A stretch of DNA of 64,000 nucleotides, taken from contig NZ_LKPJ01000001.1 in assembly GCF_001443045.1 (NCBI RefSeq), forward strand, positions 192,997 through 256,996. The letters run 5' to 3'. Both the position numbers and the translations under genes were made by a program. The stretch comes from Burkholderia ambifaria. GTDB lineage: Bacteria > Pseudomonadota > Gammaproteobacteria > Burkholderiales > Burkholderiaceae. Shown here in pieces: positions 49,343-59,085 of the stretch. Position 1 is the first letter of the stretch. Every line of letters starts with the position of its first letter. Under the pieces are notes generated by a model that saw nothing but the letters and a program-made list of their open reading frames with translations, did no database searches and had not been told where the DNA came from.

Positions 49343-50464
49343 TTACTTGTCGAGCAGGATGCGCAGCATGCGGCGCAGCGGCTCGGCCGCGCCCCACAGC
49401 AGCTGGTCGCCGACCGTGAACGCCGACAGGTATTCACCGCCCATCGCGAGCTTGCGCAGGCGACCGACCGGGACCGTCAGCGTGCCGGTGATCTTCGCCG
49501 GCGACAGATCGCGCATCGACGCTTCACGCTCGTTCGGCACGACCTTAACCCAGTCGTTCGCCGACGCGAGGATACCGTTGATTTCGTCGAGCGGGACGTC
49601 CTTCTTCAGCTTGATCGTGAGCGCCTGCGAGTGGCAGCGCATCGCCCCGATCCGCACGCACAGACCGTCGACCGGGATCGAACCCGGCTCGCCCATCGCC
49701 GGCTTGCCGAGGATCTTGTTGGTTTCCGCGCCGCCCTTCCACTCTTCCTTTGACATCCCGTTGCCGAGATCCTTGTCGATCCACGGAATCAGCGAACCGG
49801 CGAGCGGCACGCCGAAGTGGCTCGTCGGCATCGCATCGCTGTTCATCGTCGCCAGCACGCGGCGGTCGATGTCGAGAATCGCCGACGCCGGATCGGCGAG
49901 CTGTTCCTGCACCGAACCGTGCAGCGTGCCCATCTGCGACAGCAATTCGCGCATGTTCTGCGCGCCCGCGCCCGATGCGGCCTGGTAGGTCATCGCCGTC
50001 ATCCAGTCGACGAGGTTCTCGCGGAACAGGCCGCCGAGCGCCATCAGCATCAGGCTGACCGTGCAGTTGCCGCCGACGAAGTTCTTCGTGCCCTTGACCA
50101 GCGCGTCCTTGATCACGTCGAGGTTGACCGGATCGAGGATGATGACCGCGTCGTCGTTCATCCGCAGCGACGAAGCCGCGTCGATCCAGTAGCCGTTCCA
50201 GCCGGCCGCGCGCAGCTTCGGGAACACGTCGTTCGTGTAGTCGCCGCCCTGGCACGTGATGATCACGTCGCACTTCTTCAGCTCGTCGACGTTGGTCGCG
50301 TCCTTGAGCGTAGTCTCGTTTTTCGCGAACGACGGCGCCTTGCCGCCCGTGTTGCTGGTGCTGAAAAACACCGGTTCGATCAGGTCGAAATCACCTTCTT
50401 CCTGCATGCGCTGCATCAGCACGCTGCCGACCATGCCGCGCCAACCTACGAGACCTACGTTCAT
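49343..50464 (-). CDS. asd: Aspartate-semialdehyde dehydrogenase
   Basis: A 373-residue enzyme reducing aspartyl phosphate to the semialdehyde, the branch point to lysine, diaminopimelate, methionine, threonine and isoleucine. The NADP loop is [11 protein letters not shown] at residues 6-16. The catalytic Cys134 is in [19 protein letters not shown]. The ATG at 50464 follows AAAGGG. A 39-codon ORF rich in Thr, Ile and Lys lies between leuB and this gene on the same strand and may control it. Confidence 0.97.
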   Translation of the reverse strand: MNVGLVGWRGMVGSVLMQRMQEEGDFDLIEPVFFSTSNTGGKAPSFAKNETTLKDATNVDELKKCDVIITCQGGDYTNDVFPKLRAAGWNGYWIDAASSLRMNDDAVIILDPVNLDVIKDALVKGTKNFVGGNCTVSLMLMALGGLFRENLVDWMTAMTYQAASGAGAQNMRELLSQMGTLHGSVQEQLADPASAILDIDRRVLATMNSDAMPTSHFGVPLAGSLIPWIDKDLGNGMSKEEWKGGAETNKILGKPAMGEPGSIPVDGLCVRIGAMRCHSQALTIKLKKDVPLDEINGILASANDWVKVVPNEREASMRDLSPAKITGTLTVPVGRLRKLAMGGEYLSAFTVGDQLLWGAAEPLRRMLRILLDK

Positions 50465-50546
50465 GACTAACCCTTTGAATGGAGCTTCCCCGCCATTTCC
50501 GCCCCCGGCGTGACCGCGCGGGGAAACAGGCGGGCACGACGGACGA

Positions 50547-50666
50547 TCAGCGTTTAATGACCGTTTTCGTGGTAATGGTTTTCGTGATGACGATGGCGCG
50601 CGTACCCACACGGGCAGTGTTGCCGTGGAGTTTCAGGACCGGGGAGATCAGGGAAATCAGCGCCAT
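50547..50666 (-). CDS. Putative amino-acid-rich leader peptide upstream of asd
   Basis: A 39-codon minus-strand ORF (ATG 50666, TGA 50547) whose second half reads [16 protein letters not shown], packed with Thr (6), Ile (4) and Lys (4). An internal GTG at 50609 would give a 20-residue peptide, close to the length of the E. coli thr leader. It lies 82 bases before asd, whose pathway makes exactly threonine, isoleucine and lysine. After its stop, a hairpin (arms 50518-50525 and 50486-50493) ends about 15 bases before the asd ribosome-binding site. No clear Shine-Dalgarno precedes the ATG. No U-run terminator is seen, so classical attenuation is not proven. Confidence 0.5.
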   Translation of the reverse strand: MALISLISPVLKLHGNTARVGTRAIVITKTITTKTVIKR

Positions 50667-50672
50667 CGTTCG

Positions 50673-50701
50673 AGTCTACACAAAGCCGGTTGCCCGCACA
50701 A
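50673..50701 (-). promoter_or_regulatory. Candidate promoter for the asd leader
   Basis: TTGTGC (50701-50696) and TAGACT (50678-50673) on the minus strand with a 17-base spacer. Transcription would start at or just inside the leader ORF, which would make its mRNA nearly leaderless. The -10 match is weak. Confidence 0.3.
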
Positions 50702-50786
50702 CGGCCAACCGTGCGCGAACCGGCCAATTTCGCGGCCCGTTCGCGCCCTTTCTACATTAACTGCCGTACTTCATCGCCGTTGCGCG

Positions 50787-51854
50787 TTACAGCGCGGCGA
50801 TCACCGCGTCGCCCATCGCCACCGTGCCGACCTGCTGGCAGCCCGGCGTCGCGATGTCGCCGGTGCGGTAGCCTTGTTCGAGCACCGTTTTCACCGCGCG
50901 CTCGATGCGATCGGCCTGCTCCGCGCGATTCAGCGAATAGCGCAGCATCATCGCGGCCGACAGGATCGTCGCGAGCGGGTTCGCGATGCCCTTGCCCGCG
51001 ATGTCCGGCGCCGAACCGTGCGACGGCTCGTACAGGCCCTTGTTGTTCTTGTCGAGCGACGCCGACGGCAGCATGCCGATCGAGCCCGTCAGCATCGATG
51101 CTTCATCCGACAGGATGTCGCCGAACATGTTGCCGGTCACGATCACGTCGAACTGCTTCGGCGCCTTCGCAAGCTGCATCGCCGCGTTGTCGACGTACAT
51201 GTGCGACAGCTCGACGTCCGCGTATTCCTTCGACACGTCGATCATGATGTCGCGCCAGAATTGCGACGTTTCGAGCACGTTCGCCTTGTCTACCGACAGC
51301 AGCTTCTTCGCGCGCTTGCGGGCCGCCTGGAATGCGACGTGCGCGATACGGCGCACTTCCGGTTCCGAATAGCGCATCGTGTCGAAACCTTCGCGTTCGC
51401 CGGCAAACAGGCCGTCCGGCGCGGCACGCACGCCGCGCGGCTGGCCGAAGTAGATGTCGCCGTTCAGTTCGCGCACGATCAGGATGTCGAGGCCCGCGAC
51501 GAGTTCGGCTTTAAGCGGCGACGCATCGACGAGCTGCGGATAGCAGATCGCCGGGCGGAAGTTCGCGAACAGCTCCAGGTGCTTGCGCAGCCCGAGGATC
51601 GCCTGCTCGGGGCGCAGCGCGCGCTCGAGCGAGTCGTATTTCCAGTCGCCGACCGCGCCGAACAGGATCGCGTCCGCTTCCTTCGCGAGTTTCAGCGTCG
51701 CGTCCGGCAGCGGATGACCGCTCGCCTCGTAACCCGCGCCGCCGACCGGCGCCTGCTCGAGTTCGAACTTCTCGTCGAGGGCGTTCAGCACCTTGACCGC
51801 TTCGTTGACGATTTCCGGACCGATGCCGTCGCCGGGCAGCACTGCAATCTTCAT
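50787..51854 (-). CDS. leuB: 3-isopropylmalate dehydrogenase
   Basis: A 355-residue NAD-dependent dehydrogenase of leucine synthesis. [20 protein letters not shown] is the family start, and the metal/substrate motif [19 protein letters not shown] lies near 270. The loop [14 protein letters not shown] marks LeuB rather than isocitrate dehydrogenase. It is the last leu gene of the leuC-leuD-leuB set and lies 78 bases after leuD. Confidence 0.97.
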   Translation of the reverse strand: MKIAVLPGDGIGPEIVNEAVKVLNALDEKFELEQAPVGGAGYEASGHPLPDATLKLAKEADAILFGAVGDWKYDSLERALRPEQAILGLRKHLELFANFRPAICYPQLVDASPLKAELVAGLDILIVRELNGDIYFGQPRGVRAAPDGLFAGEREGFDTMRYSEPEVRRIAHVAFQAARKRAKKLLSVDKANVLETSQFWRDIMIDVSKEYADVELSHMYVDNAAMQLAKAPKQFDVIVTGNMFGDILSDEASMLTGSIGMLPSASLDKNNKGLYEPSHGSAPDIAGKGIANPLATILSAAMMLRYSLNRAEQADRIERAVKTVLEQGYRTGDIATPGCQQVGTVAMGDAVIAAL

Positions 51855-51932
51855 GCGTTATTCCTGACTGGGTAGGTTTTATGGAGGCAGGCCGGCGAGC
51901 GCGCCCCTGGCGCGCCCGCCCGAAAGGCAATC

Positions 51933-52583
51933 TCAGCCGACCAGCTTGTTGTTGAGCCACGGCTGCTTCGCGAGCCGCTCGGCTTCGAACTGGCGGATCT
52001 TGTCCGCGTGACGCAGCGTCAGGCCGATGTCGTCGAAGCCGTTCAGCAGGCAGTACTTGCGGAACGCGGTGATCTCGAACGGATACTCGCGGCCGTCGCC
52101 CGTGCGCACGACCTGCGTGTCGAGATCGATCGTTACCTCGAAGCCGTTGAACGCGACCGTTTCATTGAACAGGTGATCGACCTGCTGCTCGGTCAGCACG
52201 ATCGGCAGCAGCCCGTTCTTGTAGCAGTTGTTGAAGAAGATGTCGGCAAAGCTCGGCGCGATGATCGCGCGGAAGCCGTACTGCTGCAGCGCCCACGGCG
52301 CGTGCTCGCGCGAGCTGCCGCAGCCGAAGTTCTTGCGTGCGAGCAGCACCGATGCGCCCTGGTAGCGCGGCTGGTTCAGCACGAAGTCCGGGTTCAGCGG
52401 GCGCTTCGAGTTGTCCTGGCCCGGCTCGCCGTGGTCGAGGTAACGCCATTCGTCGAACGCGTTCGGACCGAAGCCCGTGCGCTTGATCGACTTCAGGAAC
52501 TGCTTCGGGATGATCGCGTCGGTGTCGACGTTCTCGCGATCGAGCGGCGCCACGACGCCGGTATGCACAGTGAATTTTTCCAT
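51933..52583 (-). CDS. leuD: 3-isopropylmalate dehydratase small subunit
   Basis: A 216-residue swivel-domain subunit that completes the LeuCD isomerase. The start is [20 protein letters not shown] at 52583. [13 protein letters not shown], then [15 protein letters not shown] (~80) are the substrate-binding family motifs. It follows a small lipoprotein gene and leuC in the same direction. Confidence 0.96.
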   Translation of the reverse strand: MEKFTVHTGVVAPLDRENVDTDAIIPKQFLKSIKRTGFGPNAFDEWRYLDHGEPGQDNSKRPLNPDFVLNQPRYQGASVLLARKNFGCGSSREHAPWALQQYGFRAIIAPSFADIFFNNCYKNGLLPIVLTEQQVDHLFNETVAFNGFEVTIDLDTQVVRTGDGREYPFEITAFRKYCLLNGFDDIGLTLRHADKIRQFEAERLAKQPWLNNKLVG

Positions 52584-52648
52584 GATCCGTCTATCCGGTT
52601 GAAGGGCCGGCATTCAGCCGGCGCACATCGACAAATTCTCGGCGGGCG

Positions 52649-52795
52649 TCAGTCCGCGGCGCGCTGCAGTGCGTTGCCGGCGGCATTGACGTCCTCGCCG
52701 AAGCCTCGGACGGTATTGCAGCCCGCAAGGCCGAAGCCCAGCCCCGCGAGCGCCAGCGCGGCAACCAGCCGCGCGATGAGCTTCGCTGCCGTCAC
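52649..52795 (-). CDS. Entericidin A/B family lipoprotein
   Basis: A 48-codon gene starting with GTG at 52795, three bases after the leuC stop. Residues 1-24 are a lipoprotein signal peptide (LVAALALAGLGFGLAGC) with lipobox LAGC. The short mature part, CNTVRGFGEDVNAAGNALQR, is the entericidin signature. Entericidins are small envelope lipoproteins; in E. coli the A/B pair has been described as an antidote-toxin system. Only one copy is present here. It is translationally linked to leuC. Confidence 0.85.
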   Translation of the reverse strand: MTAAKLIARLVAALALAGLGFGLAGCNTVRGFGEDVNAAGNALQRAAD

Positions 52796-52798
52796 GCG

Positions 52799-54208
<1,410 letters not shown>

Positions 54209-54319
54209 GGGTATGCGGGGTCGTTGTGACTACAAGCCTTGCGGGATGCGGTCGATTATGCCACGCAGAATGCGCCATGGCGCAGGCCCCGCTCGAAAAA
54301 ACCCATTAAAAACAGTGGT

Positions 54320-54336
54320 TTGGCAGGTAGTGCCAA
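54320..54336. promoter_or_regulatory. Candidate LysR-type operator upstream of leuC
   Basis: A perfect inverted repeat TTGGCA-GGTAG-TGCCAA, 112-128 bases upstream of the leuC ATG and 144 bases from the cupin start. The length and T...A symmetry fit LysR-family boxes. CATAAT on the minus strand at 54260-54255 could be the -10 of leuC. No regulator gene is adjacent. Confidence 0.4.
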
Positions 54337-54479
54337 TACCTGTATCGGCATTACCCGGCAAACGGGACGCACCGGGCGCGGCGACGCCCTCGCGATCGCG
54401 AGGTTCACACCGGGCCGGATTCCGGCATACGATGGGACGACGCACGTCTGAACATCCCCACGATCCGGACCCGGAGCCC

Positions 54480-54809
54480 ATGACGATGAAGCTCGGCATC
54501 GACGAATCGCTCGCCCACCTCGACGACGAAGGCACGCTGTTCACGACGCTGTTTCGCCACGGCACGCTCGACATCGAGTTGTACCGGCCGCGCGGCGAGG
54601 ATCTCCAAACGCCGCATACCCGCGACGAGGTCTACGTGATCGCCGCGGGCACGTCGCGGTTCGTCGTCGACGGGCGCGAATGCGGCGTCGCGGCCGGCGA
54701 CGTGCTGTTCGTGCCCGCGTTCGCGGCGCACCGCTTCGTCGGCTTCTCCGACGACTTCTCGACCTGGGTGTTCTTCTACGGCCCGGAAGGCGGCGAACGC
54801 GGCGCATGA
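54480..54809 (+). CDS. Small cupin-domain protein
   Basis: A 109-residue single-cupin protein. PHTRDEVYVIAAGTSRFVVD and GDVLFVPAFAAHRFVGFSD match the two cupin motifs; the metal-site residues look like His46, Glu50 and His88. The start is the ATG at 54480 (MTMKLGIDESLAHLDDEG). It is transcribed divergently from leuC. The activity is unknown. Confidence 0.8.
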   Translation: MTMKLGIDESLAHLDDEGTLFTTLFRHGTLDIELYRPRGEDLQTPHTRDEVYVIAAGTSRFVVDGRECGVAAGDVLFVPAFAAHRFVGFSDDFSTWVFFYGPEGGERGA

Positions 54810-54938
54810 TGCGCGGCAGGCACCGCACTTCCAGCACGATCCCCTAGACTGTCTATTCGCAACGGGCGGCGCACGGCCGCCCTCCCCGCCATCGCGATGC
54901 GCGTATCGTTCGCCGCATCGACCGGACTGGAGAACAGC

Positions 54939-55664
54939 ATGCGATATGAACTCTATTACTGGCCCGAGATCCAGGGCCGCGGCGAATACGTGCGGCTCGC
55001 GCTCGAGGCGGCCGAGGCCGACTATGTCGACGTCGCGCGCGAATCGGGGCGCGGCATGGGCGTGTCGGCGATGATGCAGATGATGGACAGCACGAAAGCC
55101 GAGTGCGTGCCGTTCGCGCCGCCGTTCCTGAAGGCCGGCAACGTCGTCGTCGGGCACACCGCGAATATCCTGCTGTTTCTCGGCGCGCGGCTGGGGCTCG
55201 CGCCCGACGACGAAGCCGGGCGGCTGTGGGTACATCAGCTCCAGCTGACCGTCGCCGATTTCGTCACCGAGATCCACGACACGCACCACCCGATCGGCAG
55301 CGGCCTCTACTACGAGGACCAGAAGGCGGAGGCCGCCGAGCGCGCGGCCGATTTCCTCGCGCACCGGCTGCCGAAATTTCTCGGCTACTTCGATCGCGTG
55401 CTCGCACAGAATCCGCACAAGAGCGGTTATATCGCCGGCAGCGCGCTCAGTTACGCGGACCTGTCGATCTTCCAGCTGATCGAAGGCCTGCGCTACGCGT
55501 TTCCGAAGGCGACGAAGCGCGCGGAGCACAAGGTCGCCGGGCTCGTCGGCCTGCACGATCGCGTAGCAGAACATCCGAGCGTCGCGCGTTATCTCGAGTC
55601 CGAGCGCCGCATTCCGTTCAACGACATGGGAATCTTCCGGCACTATCCGGAGCTGGACAAGTAG
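54939..55664 (+). CDS. Glutathione S-transferase family protein
   Basis: A 241-residue GST with a thioredoxin-like N-terminal domain (MRYELYYWPEIQGRGEYVRL) and an all-helical C-terminal domain ending GIFRHYPELDK. The catalytic Tyr is probably Tyr6 or 7. YIAGSALSYADLSIFQLIEG is the N-capping box region of the C-terminal domain. It looks like the sigma/alpha-like group used in detoxification. The ATG at 54939 is preferred over an upstream in-frame ATG at 54897. Confidence 0.87.
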   Translation: MRYELYYWPEIQGRGEYVRLALEAAEADYVDVARESGRGMGVSAMMQMMDSTKAECVPFAPPFLKAGNVVVGHTANILLFLGARLGLAPDDEAGRLWVHQLQLTVADFVTEIHDTHHPIGSGLYYEDQKAEAAERAADFLAHRLPKFLGYFDRVLAQNPHKSGYIAGSALSYADLSIFQLIEGLRYAFPKATKRAEHKVAGLVGLHDRVAEHPSVARYLESERRIPFNDMGIFRHYPELDK

Positions 55665-55671
55665 CGGCGGT

Positions 55672-55810
55672 TCAGGCGCCGTCCGGCGTCTCGTGCAGTT
55701 GGCGCCATACGATCAGGCCATCCGCCTCGCGCCGAAACACGGCCGTCGAGCGCCGCGCCGCGAGGTCGGACCGCGTGACCTCGCCCGACTCGCGCCCGCT
55801 TCAGCACAGC
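55672..55810 (-). pseudogene. C-terminal remnant of an NTF2-like (SnoaL/DUF4440) protein
   Basis: A minus-strand frame ending at 55672 reads RSDLAARRSTAVFRREADGL, then IVWRQLHETPDGA. This resembles the last two strands of small NTF2-fold proteins. No matching N-terminal part lies upstream: the next gene (the amino-acid permease) ends at 55862. It is probably a truncated leftover. Confidence 0.4.
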
Positions 55811-55861
55811 CGGCTGCGTTGCGCGAGCCGGCCCCATCACCGCGCTTTCACCACCCGACGC

Positions 55862-57394
55862 TCAGCGCGGCTGCCCGTGCCGCGTGGCCGTCGCGTCGAC
55901 GGCCTCGACCGACCGCGTCAGCCACGGCCCGATATCCATCTCCTCGTACCGCACGAGCCGGCTCTTGCGCGCGCGGCGATACGCCCACCAGATCGCGACG
56001 AACAGCGGGATCCACACATAGATCGACAGCACTTCCATCCAGTCGATACGTGTCGCGAAGAACGCCTGGTAGTCCTGCCCGAGCGAAATCACGATACAGA
56101 TCGCGATCGCGAACAGCGGCCCGAACGGGAACCACTTCGCGCGGTACGGCAGTTGCTCGAGCCGGTAGCCCTGCTTCAGGAAGCCCTTGCGGAACCGGTA
56201 ATGACAGACCGCGATGCCGAGCCACGCGATGAAGCCCGTGATGCCGACCGTATTGAGCAGCCACAGATAGATGCGCTGGTTGTTGGTCAGCGACGTGAGA
56301 AAGCACAGCCCCCCCACCGCCATCGTCGCGTACAGCGCATTGCGCGGCACGCCGCCCGGCGACAGCGTCGCGAACATCGCGGGCGCACGGCCTTCCGCCG
56401 CGAGGTTGTGCAGCATCCGCGTGGCCGCATACGTACCGGAATTGCCGGCCGACAGCACGGCCGTCAGGATCACCAGGTTCATCGCGTCGGCCGCGAGTCG
56501 AAAGCCGGCATGACTGAACACGAGCGTAAACGGGCTCACGCCGATGTCGGTCACGTCGCTCTTGAGCAGGTTCGGATCGGTGTACGGCACCAGCAGGCCG
56601 ATCACGAAGATCGCGAGCACGTAGAACAGCATGATCCGCCAGAAGATCTGCTTCACCGCACGCGGGATCGTCTTGCGCGGGTTTTCCGATTCGCCGGCCG
56701 TGATCCCGACCAGCTCGGTGCCGAGAAACGAGAAGCCCGCGATCAGCGCGACGCTCATCATCGCGTGCACGCCGCCGACGAACGGCGCGTCGCCGGTCCT
56801 GAAGTTGCGCAAGCCGACCGGATGCCCGTTCCCGATCAGGCCGGCCGCGATCAGCAGCCCGGCCGCGATGAACGCGACCACGGTGACGACCTTGATCAGC
56901 GAGAACCAGTACTCCGATTCGCCAAAGCCGCGCACCGACAGCGTATTCAGCAGGAAGATCAGCACGAGGAAGCCCGCGCCCCACCAGATGCCAGGCACGG
57001 TCGGGAACCAGTAGCGCATCACGATCTGCCCGGCGACCAGTTCGATCGCGATCGTCACGGCCCAGCTGTACCAGTAGGTCCAGCCGAGCGCGACGCCGAA
57101 GCCCGCGTCGACGTATTTCTCGCCGTAGATCGCGAACGAACCCGACACCGGCATCAGCGCAGCCATCTCGCCGAGCCCGGTGACGACGAAATAGACCATC
57201 AGCCCGATCGCGATATACGCGGCGATCGCGCCACCCGGCCCCGCCTGCGCGACCGACGCCCCCGATGCAACGAACAGCCCCGTGCCGATCGAACCGCCGA
57301 TCGCGATCATCGCGATGTGGCGGCTCTGCAGCCGGCGCTTGAGCGCCGTCCCGGACGGCGCGGGTGTCTCCCCTGCCGCTTGCAAAGCATCCAT
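55862..57394 (-). CDS. Amino acid permease (LysP-like)
   Basis: A 510-residue APC-superfamily transporter with 12 helices. The start MDALQAAGETPAPSGTALKR at 57394 leads into RHIAMIAIGGSIGTGLFVAS, the helix-1 substrate motif. GFSFLGTELVGITAGESENP in helix 6 is very close to lysine permease LysP. A Lrp-type regulator gene lies 139 bases upstream on the same strand and may control it in response to an amino acid. The family is certain; lysine is a guess from similarity. Confidence 0.87.
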   Translation of the reverse strand: MDALQAAGETPAPSGTALKRRLQSRHIAMIAIGGSIGTGLFVASGASVAQAGPGGAIAAYIAIGLMVYFVVTGLGEMAALMPVSGSFAIYGEKYVDAGFGVALGWTYWYSWAVTIAIELVAGQIVMRYWFPTVPGIWWGAGFLVLIFLLNTLSVRGFGESEYWFSLIKVVTVVAFIAAGLLIAAGLIGNGHPVGLRNFRTGDAPFVGGVHAMMSVALIAGFSFLGTELVGITAGESENPRKTIPRAVKQIFWRIMLFYVLAIFVIGLLVPYTDPNLLKSDVTDIGVSPFTLVFSHAGFRLAADAMNLVILTAVLSAGNSGTYAATRMLHNLAAEGRAPAMFATLSPGGVPRNALYATMAVGGLCFLTSLTNNQRIYLWLLNTVGITGFIAWLGIAVCHYRFRKGFLKQGYRLEQLPYRAKWFPFGPLFAIAICIVISLGQDYQAFFATRIDWMEVLSIYVWIPLFVAIWWAYRRARKSRLVRYEEMDIGPWLTRSVEAVDATATRHGQPR

Positions 57395-57533
57395 AGTGTT
57401 CACCCTGATTGGATTCGGGCCGCTCGAATTGATTCGGAATACCAATCGATCGGCCCGGTTATTCGCATCGAAAACCGGTCCTGCCCGCCGGGTCGCGCGT
57501 TCGATGCCTGCGGCCCGGACGCACACTGCGGCG

Positions 57534-57998
57534 TCAGACGACGCTACGCTTGATCGCCTGGAGCTCGGCCGTCGTCACGATCTTCTCGATCCGGAACCGC
57601 GGGCTTTCCAGCCACACGTTCGCGATCCGCCGATATTCGTCGAGATCCTCGCACGCGAGCCGCACGAGAAAATCGAACGTGCCGCTGACGAGCCAGCAAT
57701 CGAGCACGGCCGGATTGGTCCGCATCTCGTCTTCGAACGGCGCCTGCGAACGCCCGTGATCGGCCAGCACGATCTGCGCGATCACGACGATCGGCTTGGT
57801 CGCGCGCGGCGCCTTGATCACCGCGCGGTAGCCTTCGATCACGCCGAGCGCCTCGAGCCGCTCCACGCGCGCCTGGCACGGGCGCGGCGTGAGGTTCACA
57901 AGCTCCGACAGTTTCCGGTATGAAATCCGTCCGTCGGTGCGCAGGATGTCGAGGATCCGGAGATCGATCTTGTCGAACTGCATCTTCTTGTCGGTCAT
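57534..57998 (-). CDS. Lrp/AsnC family transcriptional regulator
   Basis: A 154-residue regulator with an N-terminal helix-turn-helix (DKIDLRILDILRTDGRISYR, KLSELVNLTPRPCQARVERL) and a C-terminal RAM ligand domain (LVSGTFDFLVRLACEDLDEY). It stands just before the amino-acid permease on the same strand. Lrp-type proteins usually act on adjacent amino-acid transport genes and on their own promoter. Confidence 0.92.
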   Translation of the reverse strand: MTDKKMQFDKIDLRILDILRTDGRISYRKLSELVNLTPRPCQARVERLEALGVIEGYRAVIKAPRATKPIVVIAQIVLADHGRSQAPFEDEMRTNPAVLDCWLVSGTFDFLVRLACEDLDEYRRIANVWLESPRFRIEKIVTTAELQAIKRSVV

Positions 57999-58099
57999 CC
58001 GCGTTCGCTCCGGTCGGGTCGTGGCTGGTGCGCGGAGCGTTTCGTCCCTTTCCGCGCGGGGGCCACATTATCCGGCCGAAGCGGCCGCGCGCCAATCGG

Positions 58100-58858
58100 C
58101 TAGAACCGCAGCGACAGGCAGGTCAGGCCGCCGTCCATCTTGCGGAACTCGCTCGTGTCGATCACGTGCAGCGGCAGCCCGAGCGTGCCGATCGCGTCGT
58201 GCACGCGCGGATAGCCGGCCGGCGTGATCAGCGTACCGTTCACGCGCAGCGTGTTGCCCGCGTATTCGTCGGCGGCCGAAATCGCGATCCGGCGATAGTC
58301 GGCGAACGCCGGATGCGCGGCCAGCGCCTCGGTCACGAGCAGCGTGTCGTCGCCGAGCGCGTTGACGACCGACTTGAGATGCAGGCCGGCACCCACCGGC
58401 ACTGCCACGACCGAATAGCCGTAGCGCGACACCAGCGATTCGAACGCGGCGATGCCCTCGGCGTCGGTGCGGCCCGTCAGGCCGATATAGAAGCGCTTGC
58501 CGACCAGCATCACGTCGCCGCCGTCGAGACGGCCGTCCTGCATCGGCAGCAGGTCGCGATGCGCGCCGAGCGCCGCTTCGATGTGCACCGTCTCGCCGCG
58601 CCGCGCGGGCGCTCCGGGGCGCGTGATCACCGCGAATTCGGGCGTGACGACGGCGACGTCCTCGACGAAATGCGAATCGGGGAACGCGTCCAGCGGCGGC
58701 AGTTCGGTCAGCTCGACGCCGAGCCCGCGCAGCGCGTCGCAGTATGCGTGGAACTGCGTGAGCGTCTTGTCATAGTCGGGCGCGCCGAGCGTGGCGGTGG
58801 TGAGACCCGCGCCGCAGGACGGCGCGGGACGGCGAACGATCGCTTGCGTGAATTGCAT
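58100..58858 (-). CDS. Dimethylarginine dimethylaminohydrolase (amidinotransferase family)
   Basis: A 252-residue pentein-fold hydrolase that would turn N-omega-methylated arginines into citrulline and methylamines. The catalytic Cys247 is in MDGGLTCLSLRF at the C-terminus, the catalytic His is in GAGLHLKSVVNAL (~160), and substrate acids are in DGGDVMLVGKRFYIG. The start at 58858 is chosen for its GGAGG ribosome-binding site, over an ATG at 58876. The length matches bacterial DDAH. Confidence 0.88.
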   Translation of the reverse strand: MQFTQAIVRRPAPSCGAGLTTATLGAPDYDKTLTQFHAYCDALRGLGVELTELPPLDAFPDSHFVEDVAVVTPEFAVITRPGAPARRGETVHIEAALGAHRDLLPMQDGRLDGGDVMLVGKRFYIGLTGRTDAEGIAAFESLVSRYGYSVVAVPVGAGLHLKSVVNALGDDTLLVTEALAAHPAFADYRRIAISAADEYAGNTLRVNGTLITPAGYPRVHDAIGTLGLPLHVIDTSEFRKMDGGLTCLSLRF

Positions 58859-59039
58859 CGACTCCTCCATGGTCACGCTGCCCCGCGCGGTGCACGGGCC
58901 AGCTGCGTTGTGTCCGGACCATTATCGGAAGCCAAATTGCGCAATTCGCGTCGATTTCGGGCCCGCCCGCAGCCGATCGCGTCGAATTGCAGGCGATACG
59001 CAGCGGATTCGGCAAACGGCCGGCACAAGCGCTGCAAAC

Positions 59040-59066
59040 GGCCGCTCCCGGGGTGCCGGAGCGGCC
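59040..59066 (-). terminator. Hairpin after the DUF1479 gene
   Basis: A GGCCGCTCC / GGAGCGGCC 9-bp stem 20 bases after the stop codon of the upstream gene. There is no strong T-run, so termination may be partial. Confidence 0.5.
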
Positions 59067-59085
59067 GACACGGCCGCGGCAACCG

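Noticed and set aside
50479..50760. Plus-strand open frame over the asd leader ([16 protein letters not shown]...)
   Set aside because: It is antisense to the leu-asd direction and has no downstream gene on its strand. The minus-strand ORF fits the operon direction better.
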